From Xiphophorus maculatus (lineage: Eukaryota > Chordata > Actinopteri > Cyprinodontiformes > Poeciliidae), in the NCBI RefSeq assembly GCF_002775205.1, contig NC_036455.1, positions 5,370,501 to 5,434,500 of the forward strand: DNA of 64,000 nt, read 5' to 3'. The notes beneath the pieces were generated by a model that had not been told where the DNA came from, did not search any database, and worked only from the letters and a program-made list of their open reading frames with translations. Both the position numbers and the translations under genes were made by a program. The stretch's first letter is position 1. Every line of letters begins with the position of its first letter. Shown piece after piece: positions 59,401-64,000 of the stretch.

Positions 59401-60759
59401 GACCCTTCATGTCTCTCTGCAGAGAGAAGCGAAGCTGGAGCTTCTCAGAGAAGCAGTGGACGCGTACTCAGAGCTGACCGCGCAGGTAAATGCCTCAAGA
59501 AGCTGCTTTCCTCAGCTTCTTGTGTGATCTGGAGTCTCAGTTGGTAATGTTTTTCTCCTGGTGCCGCTCAGGCTCTGAGAGGACACGGCATCGACCGCCA
59601 CCTGCTGGGGCTCAAGCTGCAGGCCATCGAGGAAGGACTCAGCATTCCCAAAATCTTCATGGACACGGCTTACGGCCTGGCCACGCACTGGAAGCTGCGG
59701 ACAGGACAGGTCTGTTCTCACACAGCTGGACGACGTTTGTAGATTTAAATGTTTTCATTTTATTCAGCATGTGTGTGTGTGGTATTTTTATTTCTCACTC
59801 ATTCGTTTGGGGAAAATCCAGCTTCAAGGTTGTTTAATTTACCATCAGTCACATTTTTTTCTGGATTTCCTTTTTGTACTGACTGTTTAGTCGCATTTAT
59901 TACGACGGCATATTAGGGCCACTGTTGATAGAAAAAAAGGAGCAAATTTCCACCAAAAAACTTTTTAGATTAATCTCAGAAATACATTTTCTAGAAAAAA
60001 CTTGGAAATTTCTGAGTTTCAAAAATAGAAAATTTTCTAGAAAAAATAATGCAGATATTTTGATATTAATCACCAAAATACATTTTCTACAAAAACATGG
60101 AAATCTCCTAGCTTGAAAAGTTGAAAATTTGATAGAAAAAAGTCTGAAAATTTTCCAGGTTTTTACTAGAAAATTTCTAAGATTAATCTAAAAATGTCTT
60201 ATTTTATTTCTGGCATTTTTTTAACTTTTGGAACTCAGAAATTTTGTAGTTTATTTTCTAGAAAATTTATTTCTGAGATTAATATAAAATGTTCTTGTTT
60301 CTAGAAAATTTCTGATACTTTTTTATGAAAATGTACCCATTTTTTTCTTATATCCATATAAGCCGTGTTACATTTTTTCTCAGAGCATTTTGAAACATTG
60401 AAATAAATCTATTATGAGTTATTCCAGCATCAGATAAATGTGGTTGATTTAAGTTAATAGGCTCACTTTTAGTTAATATTTGCCAACAGGTTTTGATGTG
60501 ATGGAAGATGTTTTACATTTATTTCGAGAACTAATCCTTTGTTTTGCGTCTGCAGGTTCCCACCAACACCGACAGCGTGATGTGTTTCGGGCCGCTCGTT
60601 CCCGACGGTTACGCCGTGTGCTACAACCCGCAGGCGGACCACGTCCACTTCGCCGTCACCGCCTTCAACTGCTGCGAGGAGACCAACGCAGAGACTATGG
60701 CTCGCACTCTGAAGGAAACGCTGTGCGACCTGCAGGAGCTGCTGCAGCCTACCGTGTAG
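47467..60759 (+). CDS. crat: carnitine O-acetyltransferase-like protein with catalytic His replaced by Gln
   Basis: CRAT transfers acetyl groups between CoA and carnitine. Exons 47467-47532, 47790-48014, 48767-48885, 50340-50393, 51095-51260, 53776-53950, 55901-55991, 56230-56317, 56396-56496, 57319-57438, 58658-58780, 59213-59348, 59423-59485, 59572-59709 and 60556-60759 give 622 residues with consistent phases; human is 626. Diagnostic matches: PGPKHDYVAHYSN, LHGGGTYSNSGNRWFDKTLQ, PLPMPKKL, DIEQAKQNLD, DRHLLGLKLQAIEE, GPLVPDGYAVCYNP. The N-terminus (Arg and hydrophobic residues, then CFYSTVPP) suits a mitochondrial presequence. The C-terminus LLQPTV lacks the human peroxisomal AKL-type signal. 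Where CRATs have YEHAAAEGPP this protein has YEQATAEGPP (Gln343, CAG at 56438-56440), which removes the general base. A Tyr-to-Cys and an SxS-to-AxT change hit positions recalled as carnitine contacts. It may be a pseudoenzyme or neofunctionalised paralogue; a sequencing error is possible but would have to explain several changes. Confidence 0.9.
49188..49712. mobile_element. repeat with GGGGTGTCCAAACTTTTT ends, copy 3
   Basis: Left end ACCAGGGATGTCCAAAGTGT; right end GCAAAAAGTTTGGACACCAC. It lies in the intron before crat-like exon 50340-50393, next to a hAT-like element. Confidence 0.6.
49722..50292. mobile_element. hAT-like non-autonomous element (GTGTCAAACTC family)
   Basis: It starts ACGTGTCAAACTCAAGGTCC and ends TTTGGCCCAAAATGAAAAAC, the reverse of the start of the copy at 4008. 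The internal phrase GGATGGACTGATCAGTG matches, inverted, ACTGATCAGTCCATCCAGG near 4190. Confidence 0.65.
50444..50547. repeat. 16-bp minisatellite (GATTCCTCTCTGGAST)n
   Basis: About six and a half imperfect 16-bp units in a crat-like intron, 50 bp after the donor of exon 50340-50393. Confidence 0.85.
51511..51942. mobile_element. palindromic MITE copy
   Basis: Left end ATTGCAAAAACTCCAAATCT; right end TTGTGTTTTTGTAGTGT. The arms contain TTGAAATAAAACAAAAC and its inverse. It lies in a crat-like intron. Confidence 0.65.
52880..53700 (+). repeat. dispersed repeat with paired X-box-like sites, copy 3
   Basis: It holds GTTGCTAGGTAAC (53392-53404) and GTTGCTAGGAAAC (53414-53426), plus AACTGGAAGACATTTTAAAT shared, inverted, with copy 1. 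It lies shortly upstream of crat-like exon 53776-53950. The outer limits are approximate. Confidence 0.6.
54041..54633 (+). mobile_element. pogo/Tigger-like non-autonomous element with an HTH remnant
   Basis: The ends TACTGTATTTTTTGGGCTGT and, inverted, TACCGTATTTTCCGGACTAT form terminal inverted repeats. Inside, a frame reads METTRRSSYDAAFKLRAIDL, the usual N-terminal helix-turn-helix of fish pogo-type transposases. An 18-bp repeat (four IDLAVQ units, about 54318-54393) follows. The next HTH segment (LGVNESMVWRWRRRP) is in another frame. The catalytic domain is absent, so the copy is dead. Confidence 0.75.
55085..55765. repeat. cluster of GCTAGCATTAGCATGCTAA words
   Basis: Variants of TTAGCATGCTAA and GCTAACATTAGC occur at about 55105, 55355 and 55728 in a crat-like intron. 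They are related to the cluster at 44090-44830. No larger unit could be defined. Confidence 0.4.
56318..56395 (+). other. 78-bp in-frame, stop-free intron
   Basis: Starts GTGTGT and ends TTAAACAG, precisely where CRATs read KTLQ then F. Its length is a multiple of three and the frame has no stop, so retention would insert 26 residues just before the active-site strand. Confidence 0.8.
59890..60420. repeat. A/T-rich AGATTAATCTCAGAAAT repeat
   Basis: Multiple imperfect units such as TTTTCTAGAAAAAACTTGGA and GAGATTAATATAAAA in the last crat-like intron. Related blocks lie at 630-1200, 42890-43100 and 48280-48600. Confidence 0.55.
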
Positions 60760-61932
60760 AGCTGCTGCAGCAACAAACACGATGAACCCTCCTTCCAATA
60801 AGGGAAAAGAAACTTTCTAAATGTTTTCTACGAGGCTCGTATCTCATTTATGCTTCTTGTTACTCTTCCATCGGCGCCTGAAGGCTGAACTCTGCGGCTC
60901 TGCTGTGCTTTTGATAATTTTTTTTACTGCTGATTTTTCTCGCTTTCAGTATGAAACTCTGATTAAACGCTGACTTCAAATGTGAAAGCGGAAACAAGCT
61001 ACCTGACACTCCAGCATTAACCAAAGCTCAACATCACTGCACTCCTCTTTTTGCGAGTTGGGAGACAGCCACCGGCCTTCCTGGTACTTTCCACCATAAA
61101 ACCACCGTTTGCTCTGTCAGCAGTTAATTTGATTTTTGTAGGTTTAAAAATGGACCAAAGGAGGTTATTATAAATGAAATGAAGGTTTCTTTTGCATCTG
61201 AGGTAAAAAATACTAATAAAAAATACACAGACCCTGTAACACGAAGCAGGATGTGCATCTTATTGGGGGAAACTTGCTGGTAAAACCTTTACAAATGTGA
61301 AAGCTCTGACTTTACATTTGTGTCTTCATCCATTTCTGTTTTAGGCTTTTCAATTATGGCTCTGATTGTAGATATGGGCAAGTTAAGGCGAGCAGCTATT
61401 TTCTTACTGCCATTTTCTGCCTTGCTTGGAAGTACATGTTCTCGTGTCTTTCCTAATTTGAAGAGTAAGTAATAGACAGGCTTCTGTGCCCAAGTCCTGG
61501 ATTACCAACTAAAAATTCATAGAAGTTGTGATCAGCTAAAAAAGTAAACGAGTAGATACGGAAATGCTTGTTTCTATAGGAATTGTTCCATTTTAAAACC
61601 TGGATTGATTCTCTGATGTGATAACTAGCATAACAATGGCATTAAAAGTAATTTCCATTGTTGAGATTAATTAACTTCAACTTGGGAATGTCCCTGTGGC
61701 TGTATCTTACATGTTGAGGTTTTCCCACTCGGATGGCTCTGCAGGCGTTTGTTTAAACCTGCAGGACTCCTTAATAAATAAAGAGTCTGATCACTTGACC
61801 TCAGTTTCTTTGTTTTGAGACAAAAAATATAACCAGCTACAGCAGCTTGTGTTTTTAATAATATTTGAACATATGAATATTTAGGATACTGAAGAATTCA
61901 AGTGATGTAAATTATTTAATTAATGTTAATTA
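60760..61932. other. 3' UTR and downstream region of the crat-like gene
   Basis: Candidate poly(A) signals are AATAAATAAA at 61773-61782, followed by GAGTCTGATC, and one near 61214. No exon was recognised. The 3' UTR end is therefore unsettled between about 61.2 and 61.8 kb. Confidence 0.45.
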
Positions 61933-62187
61933 GTGGATCCTCCTGGACGCCTCCCTGGTGAGGTGTTCCGGGCACGTCCCACCGGGAGGAGGCCCCGGGG
62001 AAGACCCAGGACACGCTGGAGGGACTATGTCTCTCGGCTGGCCTGGGAACGCCTCGGGATTCCCCCGGAGGAGCTAGAAGAAGTGGCTGGGGAGAGGGAA
62101 GTCTGGGCCTCCCTTCTGAAGCTGCTACCCCCGCGACCCGACCTCGGATAAGCGGAAGAAGATGGATGGATGGATGGATGGATGGAT
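61933..62187 (+). mobile_element. 5'-truncated Rex3/RTE-like LINE 3' end
   Basis: The frame ends with GRPRTRWRDYVSRLAWERLG and PPRPDLG, a C-terminus seen in many fish LINEs. The stop is followed after about ten bases by (GATG)n (62160-62187). A very short 3' UTR ending in GATG repeats is described for Rex3. The element is heavily 5'-truncated and inactive. Confidence 0.75.
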
Positions 62188-63100
62188 AGTGGATCGTTTG
62201 CGACCCTTTGATCCACAATTCAAAACTGTAGCAAATTCACTATTAATTTGAGATTTGTATCAACAATGTTCCTGTTTTCATTGATTACACTTTGCTAAAA
62301 TTAGCAGGCGTTGCCCAACATTTGCTGCCAAATGTTGAATAAATGAGAAATAAACAGAAAAAATCCAGCTTCAGATAAAAATTTACTGTTCCAACACCTT
62401 GTTTATATTTTTGGATCAACAATCATTTACAGATAACTTTTCTACAAAAATTAAACTACTTAGCTTTATTAAAATAAGGTAAATTTAGTGTACTATTATT
62501 TTTTGTGTGTCAAATATCACCATCAGAATCATAAATGTATACATAAAATATGCTGATCAATGTTCCACTGCATCATTGGAAACTTTAGCCTTGATTTAAA
62601 TGAACTCAGTGTTTCAGCAGTTTTCTGTACGTTTGTTCACGATTTGTGGTCGAGGTGATAGAAGGCTGACTTTGTAACTGTCTTTATGTGAATCTGCAGG
62701 TTCACGTCTGAGTCAATCACCACACCCAGATTTGTGGCCTGATCACCAGTTTCTAGCTCTAATAATCCAAAGATTGTAAATTCAATTTTGCTTCTGTTGA
62801 GCTGTAAAATGTTATGGCTCATTTGATTTGTACATCATCAAATCATCCATTTGATGTACAAATCATCTGTTCAGTCACGTTCAGCATCACCATTCAAGAA
62901 GATACTTGGAGGATTTGAGTTACAGGATTTGATTCGACCAAATAGAAGTAAATTATTTTCAATAGAGAAACAGTTTTTACCTGAATCGTGTTAGTGGTAT
63001 CTGTTATTGGCCCTAAGGGTATTAAAAAAGTTTTAAAAACTCACATTTAAATGTGAATGCGGACAGAAACGTGTTAAATTGGACAGCGTAAAGCGCTTTG
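62188..63100. other. spacer upstream of ppt2 with LINE remnants
   Basis: AT-rich apart from the minus-strand reverse-transcriptase remnant at 62637-62822 and a local palindrome near 62825-62865 (ATTTGTACATCATCAAATCA and CATTTGATGTACAAATC). No gene was seen. Confidence 0.45.
62637..62822 (-). pseudogene. LINE reverse-transcriptase fragment
   Basis: The minus-strand frame reads LQLNRSKIEF and then ATNLGVVIDSDVNLQIHIK, which resembles the stretch after the YADD motif in fish CR1/L2-type reverse transcriptases (LQLN-KTE ... LGV-DS-L). Only about 60 residues remain and the catalytic YADD is absent. Confidence 0.65.
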
Positions 63101-63109
63101 TTTACATCG

Positions 63110-63494
63110 AAACTCCACCTGATGCAACAAAATGGGGGCGGAGTCGCTTCGCTTAGCGCTGACTGGACGAGTCGAAGCCGGAAGTGACGTTCGCAGCGGC
63201 CGTTTCACCTTTAATTTAAAACCGGAACAAACAGATGAGGAAAGTCGATCGGCCGCTGAATGTTTTATCAGCTGTTTTCATGTGACTGTGAGGACAGACT
63301 GTGTGTTAAATAGGATTTATAAAGGGAACACGAACTGTGTGTTTATCTGGACCGCAGCTGGACACCAAACGAACTTCAAGATGATGCCTCAACATTAGCT
63401 AAACATCAAGATTTTTTATTTTTGCTTTTACCCAACGCGTCCTTATTTATGTAGAGGGAATTATTTTAGGGGCTATTAATACGTCTAAGTTTCA
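63110..63494 (+). promoter_or_regulatory. probable ppt2 promoter and 5' UTR
   Basis: A GC-rich block with a CRE-like TGACGT (about 63185) and GGGGGCGGAG (63133) precedes the ATG at 63495. An open frame at 63132-63398 has no recognisable homology. The boundaries are approximate. Confidence 0.4.
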
Positions 63495-63674
63495 ATGGCG
63501 GGGCCATCATTCGCTAGAACCAGGAGGAGAGTCAGCGAGGCGGCCGGGCTGATGTGGCCGCTGCTCGGTGCGTGTCTCTGGGCTGCCGTGGTCGGGTACA
63601 AGCCGGTGATCATCGTCCACGGATTGTTCGACAGTTCAGACGATTTTAAGAACTTACAGCGGTTCATTAATGAG
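63495..63674 (+). CDS. ppt2: palmitoyl-protein thioesterase 2-like, first exon (3' part outside window)
   Basis: PPT2 is a lysosomal thioesterase of the alpha/beta-hydrolase fold acting on acyl-CoA-type thioesters. This exon gives 60 residues: a basic N-terminus, a hydrophobic signal segment ([15 protein letters not shown]) and then [17 protein letters not shown], nearly identical to human PPT2 ([14 protein letters not shown]), ending with an INE conserved in PPT2. The His-Gly after the first strand belongs to the oxyanion-hole region; the catalytic Ser, Asp and His would be in later exons beyond the window. The exon seems to end at GAG followed by GCGAGT, a GC-type donor. The frame closes with a stop shortly after (63684-63686) if unspliced. 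Confidence 0.85.
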
Positions 63675-64000
63675 GCGAGTGGCTAAAAATGACGACAAAA
63701 TGAGTTATTCTGTTTACAGTCTGCATGCCTCGAAGATCAAATTTACCATATGTGACAATATGTACAGCATGTCTATTTTAAATTATTACTTTAGAAATAC
63801 AAGTGGTAATTTGTAGCTTTTAAAAGTGTAGTAAATCTTTAAAATGCAACATGTTGCTATTTATTCAGTATCAGAGCATCAATGCTATTATTTGCATTTA
63901 AAAACTGATCATTCTGGTATAAAGTGGCCCAACAAGTTCTACAAAGAAATCCGATAAATGCTGCACACCTTGCATTATTTCCTGCTGTGACTATTTTTTG

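Noticed and set aside
63132-63398. 88-residue frame before ppt2
   Set aside because: No homology, and it sits in the probable 5' UTR or promoter. The start at 63495 gives the expected signal peptide and PPT2 motif.

Overview
This window is vertebrate nuclear DNA, almost certainly from a teleost fish. Genes are split by GT-AG introns, the spacer DNA is AT-rich, and it is full of fish-type transposon debris: a Rex3-like LINE tail ending in (GATG)n, pogo-like and hAT-like miniature elements, and a palindromic MITE family. The protein products match vertebrate families. I cannot fix the species. Gene names come from recognising protein families by eye; no search was run.

Layout. (1) 1-15.7 kb, minus strand: most of a cdcp1-like gene (signal peptide, alternating CUB-like modules, all introns phase 1), running off the left edge. 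(2) 19.0-22.0 kb, plus: a compact gene for a LIM-only protein of the Ajuba/LIMD1/WTIP family, which stops halfway through its third LIM domain. (3) 22.9-30.4 kb, plus: complete nurim (nrm). Its first intron holds a nested, apparently transposon-related multi-exon gene behind a CpG-rich, CCAAT-box-bearing 57-bp repeat array, and farther downstream a tRNA-Lys-like sequence. (4) 31.6-45.9 kb, plus: phostensin (ppp1r18), 1325 codons. (5) 47.0-61.8 kb, plus: a complete 622-residue carnitine acetyltransferase-like gene whose catalytic His is replaced by Gln. (6) 63.5 kb to the right edge: first exon of a palmitoyl-protein thioesterase 2 (ppt2)-like gene.

How the genes relate. CDCP1 and LIMD1 are neighbours on human 3p21; NRM, PPP1R18 and PPT2 lie in the human 6p21 MHC region. 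The window therefore looks like a junction of two ancestral blocks. The genes do not form a pathway: a cell-surface adhesion receptor, a LIM adaptor, an inner-nuclear-membrane protein, an actin/PP1 regulator, a mitochondrial acyltransferase homologue and a lysosomal thioesterase.

Most notable: (a) the crat-like gene has an intact reading frame but has lost the catalytic His and apparently part of the carnitine pocket, so it may be a pseudoenzyme; (b) the truncated LIM gene keeps its frame across all exons and has its own start exon and poly(A) signal; (c) the gene nested in nurim intron 1; (d) tandem exon-pair expansion in cdcp1; (e) a solo LTR with a 5-bp target duplication inside a Tc1-like MITE, a 1.2-kb fold-back element next to a phostensin exon, and a dispersed repeat carrying paired RFX X-box-like sites.
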